Below are positions 11,515-23,840 of a stretch of 64,000 nt of DNA, in pieces. The first letter of the stretch is position 1. Each line of letters begins with the position of its first letter. The position numbers were made by a program, and so were the translations under genes. The DNA is taken from positions 3,276,375 through 3,340,374 of the forward strand of contig CM039502.1 in the NCBI GenBank assembly GCA_022432975.1. Direction: 5' to 3'. Under the pieces are notes generated by a model. It was not told where the DNA came from, did not search any database, and saw nothing but the letters and a program-made list of their open reading frames with translations. The stretch is from Begonia masoniana (taxonomy: Eukaryota > Streptophyta > Magnoliopsida > Cucurbitales > Begoniaceae).

Positions 11515-14500
11515 ATGGCGGCAACCACTGACGAAGAAATGGAGGCGTTGCTCTGCAGCTTCGATCTGATTTTCGAGGCAACTGACGTCTTTTCTGCAAG
11601 AATTACGCGAAACGTTTATTTCTAGTTTTTTTCCCTGGGAAAATCAATTGTGTAGCTTATGGCCATGTGTTTGAAAAACGAACACAAAATGTTGCGAGCT
11701 TACTGAATTACATGGACTAATGAATAGTTTTTTCCGATCTTTATGCGTGAATTTTTTATTCTTTTTCCCTTTGAACCGCTTGAGACGCAGTTTTACAGGA
11801 AGGAGAGTTGAATTTGTAGCCTGTTTCGTTACTCGATTTTGTCGATTATAATTTAATAAAATTCTCGATAGTTTTCTTTCGTTTCTTAAGTTCCTGCTTC
11901 CATAATCAACGTTCACATTTATTAGAATTTACTCTTTAATCACGAGAAAACGAATTCTTATGTTTGAGATTTACACAATTTGTTTTTTTCTTTATTTTTC
12001 AATTATATTCTGAAGTTGATATGACCGTTCTCAGGATTTCAAGAATGGTGTCGAGGAGCTCCAATCACTAAAATTAAACTGTGATGAAGAAAAGAGGAAG
12101 AGGGAATTTCTTGAAACCAATTACATAAGTCTAAAACAAGGTTCGTTTTTGTTGAATTCTAGTCTTATATGAGCTGTTTCTGAATGATGATTATTTGTAA
12201 TTTTCTTTTTCCTTATCTCTTTTTTCTTTCTCAGATAAGCAAAAATCAGATGCAAAATTATACATTAAAAACAATCCTTAACATTTTTTTATAAAAATAA
12301 AAATAAACACAATTCCACTTTGTTATAATTATAAGCTACGTCAGCTCTGTGTTCTTCTCGTTATCTTATTATCTATTTGTGACGGTAAATTATATAATAA
12401 TCAAATTAGAGAAGAGCTGTGTTAGATTGCAGCACATTTGCTTCTTTTTTTGGTTTTTTAGCACTAACTAGAATCTTATATGGGAGTAAAAACTAATTAC
12501 AGAATTATCATCACATTAATAAGCATAGAGGTACTAAATGCGTACAAAAAGTCGAAACAACTAGTCAGAGAATCTGTATTATTGTTTGGTGAACGTGGTT
12601 TGGGTCACCAAATAACAGAGAAGGAAGCATTTGAAAAGTCCCTTTCTATGGATAACATATTCCGTCTGAAGCATTTCATGCAATTCTAGCCTAAAGTTGA
12701 ATCTTTGATGGCATCATCCCACAATACACGATGCCACACGATGCAAGGATAATGTCTTCAGATTCTGTGTCACATCCATTTTGTTATAGGGACTGTTGTC
12801 CGTAGATAGAAAAGAAGCTATTGATGCTTGCTTAATAAGTCATCCTTCACAGATATTTTACCATGGAAAGAAAGTGTTCAATTCTTATACTGCTAGAAGC
12901 CAGAAATATTAGAGTTTCATTAATCCTTGCAATGTTAGATTCCTAATTTATTTGTTGAACTCCAAGCTGTAGGCTTGACTTTTTTAGGGGTAAGGCTTGT
13001 GTCTTTCCTCATCTATACTGATGAGATTGAGTTCTTCCAGAGGTCTCATCCACTATTTATATGTTCATTTCAACATATATGTCAAACATTATTGAATCAT
13101 CATTTGACATTCACTGCATGTACCTTAATCTGTACAAGGAGTGGGGGCGCTGTGTTTTCCATTTGTGTTTGTTTTTAATTTCACATTTTGTTTCTTCGAT
13201 ATTATAACTTTACATTTTAGCATATCACTTTGTTGAGAATATATGTGCAGCAACATGTATATACTTATACGTGTTTCGGCAAGTCTGCATCAAGCTCAAC
13301 TAAGCTAGATTGATGTATATTATACTGCTGCAGAAAATGAACAGCTGAGCAAAATGTACAAAGATTCCTTAATTAATTTTGCTGATCAGGTCCACATCTC
13401 TAAATTCTCATTTGAACAATGATACCATCCCAATTTTGTTTCTCTATGTGATTAGACTGCTCTATATAGTAACTAACAAAAACTTGAGCTTTCCCACACT
13501 GTTTTGTGCTATTTTTTGTGGACGCAGCTTGAACATCGCAAAAAGTGTTTGAGCTTGAAAGAAGATATGAAGAATCTTAAAGAGGAATGTATTAGCATAG
13601 AAGATGTAAGTTCTTCCATGGAAAATGGGTCATATGTCCATTTCTGGTTCTTTGAATATAAGCCGGGATCTAAATTAGAAATATACATCTTACTCTGTAA
13701 CTCTGCATGCTCTAAAATGAGAGTGTGTTCCAAACACAAGTTTGACATGAAAGAGTTACTCATCTAGGCCCTAAAAGACATATAGATCGTTGCATCACTA
13801 CGGGAAATGTGTGGTTATAATTGAGTAGCTTTATTGAATTCTTGAACAGGGGCACAAGAAGGCTATGGATTTGCTTAAGCAAGATTATGCAACAAAAATT
13901 GAAGGTTTCGAGGCACAAATTAGGTGAGTTGCTTTTTGTATTAGCATGTAGTTCAACTAGTTTAATTTGTAGAAAATGAGAGATATGATATTTACCAGAG
14001 GTCTTCAACGTGAAAAGGCAGAAAGTGAAGCAATCCTTCACAATCTCCATCAAGACCAAGCTTTACACGAAAGCCATATTCAAACTTTAGCTACCAGGTT
14101 GGATCGTGTTCGTTATGATGTGGAAACAAATGTAAGATCTAAAGGAATTAAAGAATCAAGTTGAATTTCAGTTTTAAATTTTGTACTTGGATTTTTTCAT
14201 GGATGCATTGATTGTTTTGGTGATAGATAATCTTGAAATTCAAGATTTGAAGGACTGTCTACTAATCGAGCAGGAAGAGAAAAATGAGCTGAATAAAAAA
14301 CTCCAAGACTTGGAGAAGGAAGGTAAGTGTTACCTTGCTTTTTTGGTCTTTTACGTCTGAAAATTAATTTTCTATGATGCTTTGATATTCAACTTTAAGT
14401 CTTCAGTGTTTCTTGAAATTTTTTTTTGTTATGTATCTCATTTAGAAATTGCTTACATAAATGCAAATTATAGGGTGGGAAGATATTTGAAGTTAACTGT

Positions 14501-15276
14501 TAAAATCTTTTAAAGTTCAGACTATTCATATCCCAGAAGTCAATTTTTTTTGGTGATGCAAATGAGTCATCTCTTTAATTTTTATTTTAAGAGGACTGCA
14601 GTATTCATCAATGTTGGAATGGTTTCTTCTTTATTTTATACTTTTCTTACAGGGAAAAATTAGCTCCCGCTTCCTCCTTGTAAAATGAAATAACAAAGAT
14701 AGCCCTCTATGTGTTCCATATGGTTCACACTTGCATACTTTTGAATTTAGTCTAACACAAACTAAAAGGAATAGATAGTGGAGCTTAATTCGAAGTATGA
14801 AATTCACAAAATACTCCGTTCTTCTGTTCTAGCATTGCATATTATTGATTCACATCATTTGAGAGATAGAGAAACTGAGGTCAATGGAAGGGGCCGACTT
14901 AGATCAGATTGTTCTTAAAGTTTTATAAGTGACATAGATATTGTTCTTATCAGATTGTAATTTAGGTTCTTCTGTTTATAGTGTTTTCACATTTTTTCTA
15001 AGTAATAACAAGAACATTTTTGTTTTATGAAAACACATGTAATTAATAAAAAAATAATCCATAGGTGTCCATATGATTGTCACATGACACATCCTCATAT
15101 GTGACGCAAATGTCATCTTCTTGTACATTATAGCGGTGATTAGCAGAACAAAATTGGTGGAAGAGCAGAGAGATTTCACATCAGATCACCAAGTTGAGAC
15201 ACTCAAAAAGAAGATTATGTCACTAAGGAAGGAGAATGGTATTCTTAAAAGGAAACTTCAATCAGTTGACGGCTAA
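11515..15276 (+). CDS. At-4/1-like coiled-coil protein
   Basis: Eight exons: 11515-11577, 12035-12140, 13334-13389, 13528-13605, 13850-13923, 13999-14131, 14227-14322, 15134-15276. The translated pieces match, in order, the plant protein At-4/1, which was found as an interactor of a tospovirus movement protein and is linked to plasmodesmata and intracellular movement. Recognisable blocks: MAATTDEEMEALLCSFDLIF at the start, LINFADQLEHRKKC, LEIQDLKDCLLIEQEEKNEL and, at the end, HQVETLKKKIMSLRKENGIL. The protein of about 240 residues is nearly all heptad-type coiled coil, as in the family. Exon phases agree at every junction except exon 6/7, where one base is missing and the frame would hit a stop. 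Intron 1 fits best with a GC donor at 11578, giving the family's IFEDFK-type junction; a GT donor at 11590 would add three residues. Identification is strong; whether this copy is functional depends on the one-base problem. Confidence 0.85.
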
Positions 15277-15279
15277 GCT

Positions 15280-16300
15280 GGGTAAATACTTCGTATTACT
15301 TTACTCCCATGTCTTTACTATCCATACTACCATAGAAATGAGTACAGTCTTCTCGCCTATGTGACCCTTGTACAATTCAATAGACTAGATCGACTGATTT
15401 TTGAGCTTAGGTTTTTTTTTTTTTTTTTTTTTTCTAAAGAAATTCAACTCAGTCTCGTAGCAGTGTCATGAAATGTCCGGAAAAATCACTTTCTGCCATT
15501 GATTGTAATGCTTAGTAGTTTAGGAAAAAGAATAATGTTACGTTTGTTCTCTAATTTACACCTTGACGTACAAACATTGATTGTCACAATCAATGATTTA
15601 TTTTAATTATTATAATTTATTATAGTAATTGTACTAATCAATATTAGAATTACTCTTTTTTAGAGAATTATATTTTAGTGTTGATAAATCAATGTGATGC
15701 ATATATGTCATTTATAAATATCACATTTTGTGGACTTTCTAAAACCCAAAAAAGGGATATTTATTGTAATGTATGTTTTCTGATTCAGTATAGACATCTT
15801 CTCTAGCACCAATATTACATTATTTATGCTCAGTCGCTATTGGTTATACTTTTTTAAATTAAATATGATTTCAATTATTATACATAAATATTATAGATAA
15901 ATAAAAGAGCTGACTTATGAACACGTAATTTAAAGGATAAAAGTAAGAAGCCAGTCATATATTTATTCTAAAATCTCTAAAATTATATAATCTTCGCACC
16001 TGGTAGATGATAACATCTTGATGTACTGCATTTATCAGTGTAATATTTTTAGGATGTTCAGACGCGTGCGCAGACACATGTACAGTGTAATAATAGGTTT
16101 ATCTCTAATTATATTGACGTTTTAGTATTGCTCATTAATTGATATAATAATTATGATAAAATAGTAATTGCACAACTTAATTTTTGTCAAGTGATGAGAT
16201 AAAATTAGAGTGTAAAATAAAATGATAAGTTTAATATTAATCATATAAATAAGTGAAAAGCCCAATGAACTATTATTTGAAAAATTTAGCAGCATCACGG
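15280..16300. other. Intergenic, AT-rich
   Basis: Contains a T-run at 15412-15434 and a short hairpin near 15576 (CATTGATTGT/ACAATCAATG). No gene or clear element seen. Confidence 0.5.
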
Positions 16301-17667
16301 GGATTTATGTCAAAAACATGCATGAAAATAAATCATTTGGATTTGGACTTAGTAAGTAGTTCTAAATTTGGTTGAAAGCATAATTATATATAAATTTTGC
16401 TTAATTTACGTCATAAAATGTTATTAAACACGTGTTAATATCGTATTATCGTAACACAAATATTTCTCTATCAAGATTTGTACTCTCACTTAATTGGAAG
16501 AAATTGTACGAATAAAGAAATAGTGGAACTCTAATGCTATGATAACCTTTATTTTCATACTATGGGATTTACCTTCTGATGTATTATTTATCACTCAGTA
16601 CAATAATCAAGAAATATTACAAATCTTTAAAAAAACAATGTAATTACCGTAATTAATTATTGTTACGTCATGATGAAATCAAATGGTAGACGTAATATTA
16701 CTTTTTCTAAAATAATATTAAAATTGAGCTATGAAATGTTTGGCGAACCAAATGTACCAATTAGGAAAAAATCTGTCTTAGGTTCAACCCGGTCCCTCTT
16801 GCTATCAAATATGGTAAATGATATTTAAAAACAGTCTTGCAAATATGCAGTTTTATTAATACTTAAAATATGCATTTATGTCAAAAACATGTATGAAAAT
16901 AAACTATTTTGATTTGAACTTGGTAAGCAGTTCTAGATTTTGGTTGAAAGCATAAATATATACAAATTTTGCTTAATTTATGTCGTAAAATATTATTAAA
17001 CACTTGTTCATATCGTATTACCGTAACATAAATATTTCTCGATCAATATTTGTACTCTCACTTAATTGAAAGAAATTGTACAGATGAAGAAATAGTGAGA
17101 TTGTAATGCTATGATTATCTTTTATTTTTATACTATAAGATTTACCTCTTGATGTATCATTTATCACTCAGTATAATAATCAAGAAATATTACAAATATT
17201 TAAAATAACACATTAATTACTGTAATTAATTATTGTTACGTCATGATGAAATCAAATGGTAAACGTAACATTATTTTTTCTAAAATAATAATAAAATCGA
17301 GCTATGAAATGTTCGGCAAACCAAATACATCGATAAAGAAAAATTTTGTCTTAGGTTCAACTCGGTTCAGATATACCTCATGCCAATCGAATATGGTAAG
17401 TGATATCTAAAAAACAATCGAGCAAATATACAGTTTCATTAATACTTAAAATGTGCATTTATGTAAAAAAAAAAACATGTATGAAAATAAACCATTTGGA
17501 TTTGAACTTAGTAAGCAGTTTTAAATTTGGTTGAAGCATAATTATATACAAATTTTGGTTAATTTATGTCGTAAAAAGCTATTAAACACGTGTTCATATC
17601 GTATTATCGTAACAAAAATATTTTTCTATCAAGATTTGTACTCTCACTTAATTGGAAGAAATTGTAT

Positions 17668-20465
17668 TGTAACACCCGGTATTTTTGGTCACGTAATTGT
17701 CCCTAATTTTATTTGAATTGAAAAAATTTGCTAGAAAGGTAATGAATATTTTGTAAGGATTTGGACGCTGAGAATATTAAGGGTTTAAGAAAAATGGAAC
17801 GAGATGGAGGAGTCAAACGCTTAGAAGTTCGGTATTCCACCTATTAAGGTTAAATTCGTAAATAAGTAAATTTAAGATCGTTTTGCGAGCGGAAAGTTTC
17901 GTTAGAACCTTAAAATTTAATTAGGATATTTGGTGGAAGAAGGAAATGTCAAGAATTCAAGCGGAATTTCGAATCGTAACCCGAGCGTTATATATATATA
18001 TATATCTCTCTTCCTCTCCCTCCCACGTGACCTCTCCCTTCCCCCCTTAATTTTTTTTCTCTTCTCTCATTTCCCCTCACTCTCTCTTTCTGTTTCATTT
18101 TGTTTTCCCTCTCTGTTTCTTTTCTCTCCAGACAACGTCAAAGTCGATTCTCATGCAACGAATGCCGACGAGTCGCTCCTCTCCTCCGATTCTCTTCCAC
18201 TTCTTCGTTAAAGGTAACCCTCTACCCTAGTTATCGAGTTTAGGGTAGTTATTAGTTAGTTTCGTCGAAGTTTAGGGTTAGGGTTTTGGGAGAAAACCCA
18301 TCAATTTTATATGAAATCACGCTAGGATGTTATTTAGATGTTTGAATAGATAAATTAAGCAGAAACTAGGCTCGTTCGACGAAAAACAAAAATTCGATCA
18401 AAAATCGACTCGGTTTAGGGCACCCTACGAATTTCAATTTATGCTATCGTTTCAGACTTCCTTTTTATAAATTAACAATTCTATGATAAACTAGATGTAA
18501 TGAGGTTTCCGATGCCTGTTAAATCATCGAAAACGGACGTCGGATTAGAGAGGAATTTGAGATTGAAGTTGTGCCCATAAAGTGTTTGATAAAATGTCTA
18601 AAAAAGTAGTTAAATTGGTTTTAAGCAATTCGAATGGAGTTTGAATTACGTTTTGCTTAGCTCGTTAAATGCATGTACGTAATGTGAGTAACGGTTCAAT
18701 TACACGTAATTTAGGTTTGTGGATCGCCGAGAACGTCCGTGCGAGGCTTGCAAACTCTACGGACGCCAGGTAAGTTCATACGTATAGGTTTGGCCCTTAA
18801 GGCCCTACAATACGGAGGTACTAGGTTTTATGTTATCGGGATTTCTGTTGGGTAGTTAAACCATAGGTTATGTTTTAGGTTAAGTGTGTTCTGTTTTATA
18901 TCCTGCTTATTATTCTGTTGCCTGTCTATGAATGTTCATGCATACACGTTTTTCTCTGAAAGTCATGAAAATATTTTCTGCACACGGTTTGAAGTTAAAT
19001 AAGATAAAACCTGTAATGAAATGTATGGTTAAGTGTGGACGAGGACTGGCATCCTGTCATGTACTCCTTTTATGTCCTGTTGTGGCATGTACTCCTGTTG
19101 TCCCAGCTCTTCTTCTCACTTATACCTTTCTGTCCAGTGAAATATAATGTAATGTAATGTTCATGTATTTGAAAATGTTCATCCATAGCATATACATCAC
19201 TGCATTCTAGTATGTTCTTACTGAGCTCTAGGCTCATATTTGAACTCCCTGTTGTAGGTACAGATCCCGTGGATGAGGACTTGGTGCCTCAGACCGACGT
19301 GTAGGTTGCTGTTGGCGGATCGAGCTCTCGGGGGTTGTTGCTGCAGCTAGACATATTTCTGTCATGAGGTTTGAGTTTTTTTTTGTAAAGTTCCTGTCTG
19401 TAAAATCCACTGGGATTCTGGTGTTTTGATTTAAAAACTCTGCTAGGATTCGGTTGGAAATCTGGATAATGTATAGGTTTTGATGTTCGAGTTTTAAACC
19501 TCTGTATATGACAGTTGTATGTACATTTTGAAATATTCTGGAAATGCTTGGAGTCTTTTCCTTTGCATTGTTCTTAAATTGTTTTAGATTTTAGATTGTG
19601 CATGGATTATATCTAGTTTTAGAGCTATCCATGCAGTCAGTTTTCTCAAACTTCTATCATGTTTTTTTTTTTTTATATGTCCAAAAGAAATCATGTTTTG
19701 AATCTGGTTTTCGAAGTTTTGAAGCTTCTGCATCGGTAGATGCCTTCTTCCGTTTTTATGTCTTCTGTTTCCTGTCATCGGTAGAAGTCTTCTGTTTCCT
19801 GTTATCGGTAGAAGTCTTCTATCTTCGGTAGAAGTCTTCTGTTTACTGTTCACTTCGGTAGATGTCTTCGGTAAGAGTCTTCTATTGCTAGTATGTATCG
19901 CCCGCCCAGTTTATTTACATCCACCGCTGCTACTGTTCACCATTGTTTTATTCACATCTACCGCCTGTCTTTTGTCTTACTTCTTCCGCCCAGTTTAACT
20001 ACTTTTTACGCTCCTGTTCATCACCCACTCCTGTCGCATTATGAAAAAAAACTATCGTCCATTTTTGTATTTCCGTTTTCATTCTCTCTCTGTTTTTCTG
20101 TTTTATTCTGTTTCTTTATTTCAGTCGTCCATTTCTGTTTCTTGTTTTTCCTAGTTTCTTCTGTTATTCACTCATGTAACCTAGTTTTAAATTAGTTCTC
20201 GTTCTCTCTCTGTCATTCTGTAATTCTGATATTCACCGTAGTTTCTCTCTCTGTAAAGTGTGTTTTTTTTTTGGGTTTTCTTTGTTTCTTCCTGTTGTCT
20301 TCTGTCGTCTATTTCTGTAGACTAAATATTAATATGTTTTCTGTCTTTCGATTATGTTTTTTGTTAAAGTTTTAAAAGTAAAGTTAAAAAAAAATATGTC
20401 TTGTTTCCTGTTAAATGTCCGGAGTGATGGCTCTCCGACCCCGATCGGGTTTGGGGGGCGTCACA
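17668..20465 (+). mobile_element. LTR-like insertion (solo LTR), 2.8 kb, family A
   Basis: It interrupts a satellite unit. Termini are TGTAACACCCGG and GGCGTCACA. The flanking 5 bp are TGTAT (17663-17667) and TGTAC (20466-20470), a target duplication with one mismatch; the intact unit reads TGTAC. Inside is a promoter-like TATATATATATA at about 17990-18005 followed by a CT-rich leader, compatible with U3/R. CGGTAGAAGTCTTCT-type repeats lie at 19729-19885. No gag-pol, so a solo LTR of a Ty3/gypsy-type element is most likely. This is inferred from termini and structure rather than from a protein. Confidence 0.7.
19729..19885. repeat. Degenerate CGGTAGAAGTCTTCT repeats within the LTR
   Basis: Five to six irregularly spaced copies of TCGGTAGAAGTCTTCT or TCGGTAGATGTCTTC in 160 bp. 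The core motif ATCGGTAGAAG also appears in the 51.3 kb minisatellite and, reverse-complemented, in the 28124-30303 element. Confidence 0.7.
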
Positions 20466-21201
20466 TGTACGAATGAAGAAATAGCGATACTGTAATGCTA
20501 TGATTACCTTTTATTTTTATATTATGAGATTTACCTATTAATGTATCATTTATCACTCGGTACAATAATCAAGGAATATTACAAATATTAAAAATAACAC
20601 ATTAATTATAGTAATTAATATTGTTACGTCATGATAAAATTAAATAGTAGACATAATATTATTTTTTCTAAAATAATAATAAAATCGAGCTATGAAATAT
20701 TCGGCTAACCAAATGCATGGATTAGGAAAAAATCTGTCTTAGGTTCAACCTGGTCCAGATATACCTCTTGCTATCGAATATGGTAAGTGATATCTAAAAA
20801 ACAACCGAGCAAATATGCAGTTTCATTAATACTTAAAACGTGCATTTATGTAAAAAAACATGTATGAAAATAAATCATTTGGATTTGAACTTAGTAAGTA
20901 GTTCTAAATTTGGTTGAAAGCATAATTATATACAAATTTTGTTTAATTTATGTCATAAAATGCTATTAAACACGTGTTAATATCGTATTATCGTAACACA
21001 AATATTTCATCAAGATTTATACTCTCACTTAATTGGAAGAAATTGTACGAATGAAGAAATAATGAGACTGTAATGCTATGATTACCTTTTATTTTTATAT
21101 TCTGGGATTTACCTCTTAATATATCATTTATCACTCGGTATAATAATCAAGAAATATTATAAATATTTAAAATAACACATTAATTACGGTAATTAATTAT
21201 T

Positions 21202-22227
21202 TGATGTGCCCCAGAGGGCCGTCACTCGATCGCAAACCAAGGCCCAAGTATTATCAAATCTATTTACTAACAAGCTCAATTCTTTTGCAGGACTTGAAGA
21301 TATCTTCAAGGATTTGGATTGGGAGCCGAGCACAAGGGACCTAGATCAACCCGTGCACTTGCTAACTTGGGAACCAAAGATGGAGGCACTTGAAGACAGA
21401 GGCACTTGAAGAAGGGATTTGTCTCCTTTGAGATTAAAATTGTAACCGAACGCTTATCTTTTTTCTTGTTGTTTTGGCAAACTTTTAGCCTTGTATTTTG
21501 TTGGCAAACATTGGCCTTTCATGTAATATTTTATAGTTGCATGCATCCTTAGGCATTAAGATTAGATGTATGCTAGTTTAGATGGTGGTTTGGAAGATGG
21601 TTGAGATGAAGAGTGTGTTGTTACACTAGGCCAAGGCTTTGGCCCATTTTGAAGCCCCTTTGAAGCCTATTTCGAAGCCCACTTCTCTAGCCACCCTAGG
21701 TCTATAAAAGCATGGTTATTGGTGTTTGTAAGGGTTGTTGATACTATGAAAATAACCTAATTTCGGCTGAGTGTTTGGAGCTTGAAGACCGGTGAACGGT
21801 AAGGCTCGGTTCGGTTAAGAACCGAGAAGAGTTTTCTCCTTTACGCTTTCAAGCCTACGGTTGCTTGAATAGCTATTGTTTCACCCTTATTCCCTCTCTT
21901 TTCAGAGTAGGATACACGAAGAAGGTGGTCATTAACCCGTTCCATTTGCTATCATTATTCCACGGAAGAGTGTATGCCGAAAGCTTACAAAATATTGCTT
22001 ATCAGACAGTTTTCGATTTTCTCATTATCTGGATCCGAAACTTTAAGGACATAAACTTAACTCATACACAAAGAACCCCTTAAAATTTCGTTGAATTTGG
22101 ATATCGTTTGGTTAGTGAAATTGTTGCTGGAATCCTCTGGTTTTTCTGTTGGTTGTCGAAATCTATTTCTTTGCTAATTTGTTGTTGTGGGTAGAAACAC
22201 GACCCCCTTGCAGGTGGAATCGTGTCA
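21202..22227 (+). mobile_element. Solo LTR, 1026 bp, family B, copy 1
   Basis: TG...CA ends (TGATGTGCCCC ... ATCGTGTCA) with a perfect 5-bp target duplication TTATT (21197-21201 and 22228-22232), inserted just after the satellite palindrome. A CTATAAAAGC TATA box lies near 21701, consistent with U3. An open frame runs in from the very first bases (about 21203-21409) and encodes PQRAVTRSQTKAQ, which resembles the extreme C-terminus of a Ty3/gypsy polyprotein reading into its LTR. No internal region, so a solo LTR. Confidence 0.75.
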
Positions 22228-22804
22228 TTATTGTTACGCCATGATGAAATCAAATGGTAGATTTAATAATACTTTTTCTAAAATAATAATAAAATCGAGC
22301 TATGAAATGTTCGGCGAACCAAATGCATCGATTTGAAAAAAATCTATCTTAGGTTCAACTCGATCCAGATATACCTCTTGCTATCGAATTTGGTAAGTGA
22401 TATCTAAAAAATAATCCAGCAAATATGCAGTTTCATTAATACTTACAACGTGCATTTATGTCAAAAACGTGTATGAAAATAAACTATTTTGATTTGAACT
22501 TAGTAAGCAGTTTTAAAATTGGTAGAATTATACAAATTTTGCTTAATTTATTTCGTAAAATTTTATTAAACAAGTGTTCATATCGTATTATCGCAAGACA
22601 AATATTTCTTTATTAAGATTTGTAATCTCACTTAATTGGAAGAAATTGTACGGATGAAGAAATAGTGAAATTGTAATGCTATGATTACCTTTTATTTTTA
22701 TACTCTGTGATTTAACTCTTGATGTATCATTTATCACTTGGTATAATAATCAAGAAATATTATAAATATTTAAAATAACACATTAATTACGGTAATTAAT
22801 TATT

Positions 22805-23840
22805 TGATGTGCCCCAGAGGGCCGTCACTCGATCGCAAACCAAGGCCCAAGTATTATCAAATCTATTTACTAACAAGCTCAATTCTTTTGCAGGACTTGA
22901 AGATATCTTCAAGGATTTGGATTGGGAGCCGAGCACAAGGGACCTAGATCAACCCGTGCACTTGCTAACTTGGGAACCAAAGATGGAGGCACTTGAAGAC
23001 AGAGGCACTTGAAGAAGGGATTTGTCTCCTTTGAGATTAAAATTGTAACCGAACGCTTATCTTTTTTCTTGTTGTTTTGGCAAACTTTTAGCCTTGTATT
23101 TTGTTGGCAAACATTGGCCTTTCATGTAATATTTTATAGTTGCATGCATCCTTAGGCATTAAGATTAGATGTATGCTAGTTTAGATGGTGGTTTGGAAGA
23201 TGGTGAGATGAAGAGTGTGTTGTTACACTAGGCCAAGGCTTTGGCCCATTTTGAAGCCCCTTTGAAGCCTATTTCGAAGCCCACTTCTCTAGCCACCCTA
23301 GGTCTATAAAAGCATGGTTATTGGTGTTTGTAAGGGTTGTTGATACTATGAAAATAACCTAATTTCGGCTGATGTGTTTGGAGCTTGAAGACCGGTGAAC
23401 GGTAAGGCTCGGTTCGGTTAAGAACCGAGAAGAGTTTTCTCCTTTACGCTTTCAAGCCTACGGTTGCTTGAATAGCTATTGTTTCACCCTTATTCCCTCT
23501 CTTTTCAGAGTAGGATACACGAAGAAGGTGGTCATTAACCCGTTCCATTTGCTATCATATTCCACGGAAGAGTGTATGCCGGAAAGCTTACAAAATATTG
23601 CTTATCAGACAGTTTTCGATTTTCTCATTATCTGGATCCGAACTTTAAGGACATAAACTTAACTCATACACAAAGAACCCTTCCCCCACCGTCTTTAAAA
23701 ATTTCGTTGAATTGGAACGTTTGGTTAGTGAAATTGTTGTGGAATCCTCTGGTTTTTTTGTTGGTTGTCGAAATCTATTTCTTTGCTAATTTGTTGTTGT
23801 GGGTAGAAACACGACCCCCTTGCAGGTGGAATCGTTGTCA
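22805..23840 (+). mobile_element. Solo LTR, family B, copy 2 (part of a tandem block duplication)
   Basis: Nearly identical to 21202-22227 and inserted at the same site of the next satellite unit, with upstream TTATT and downstream TATT. Because the flanking satellite sequence is also near identical, this is not an independent insertion but a duplicate of the LTR plus one satellite unit (offset 1603 bp). Differences from copy 1 are mostly single-base losses in runs, plus a small insertion near 23688. Confidence 0.8.

Noticed and set aside
22805..23840. Second independent insertion of the family B LTR
   Set aside because: The flanking satellite is duplicated with it and the insertion point is the same, so it is a block duplication.
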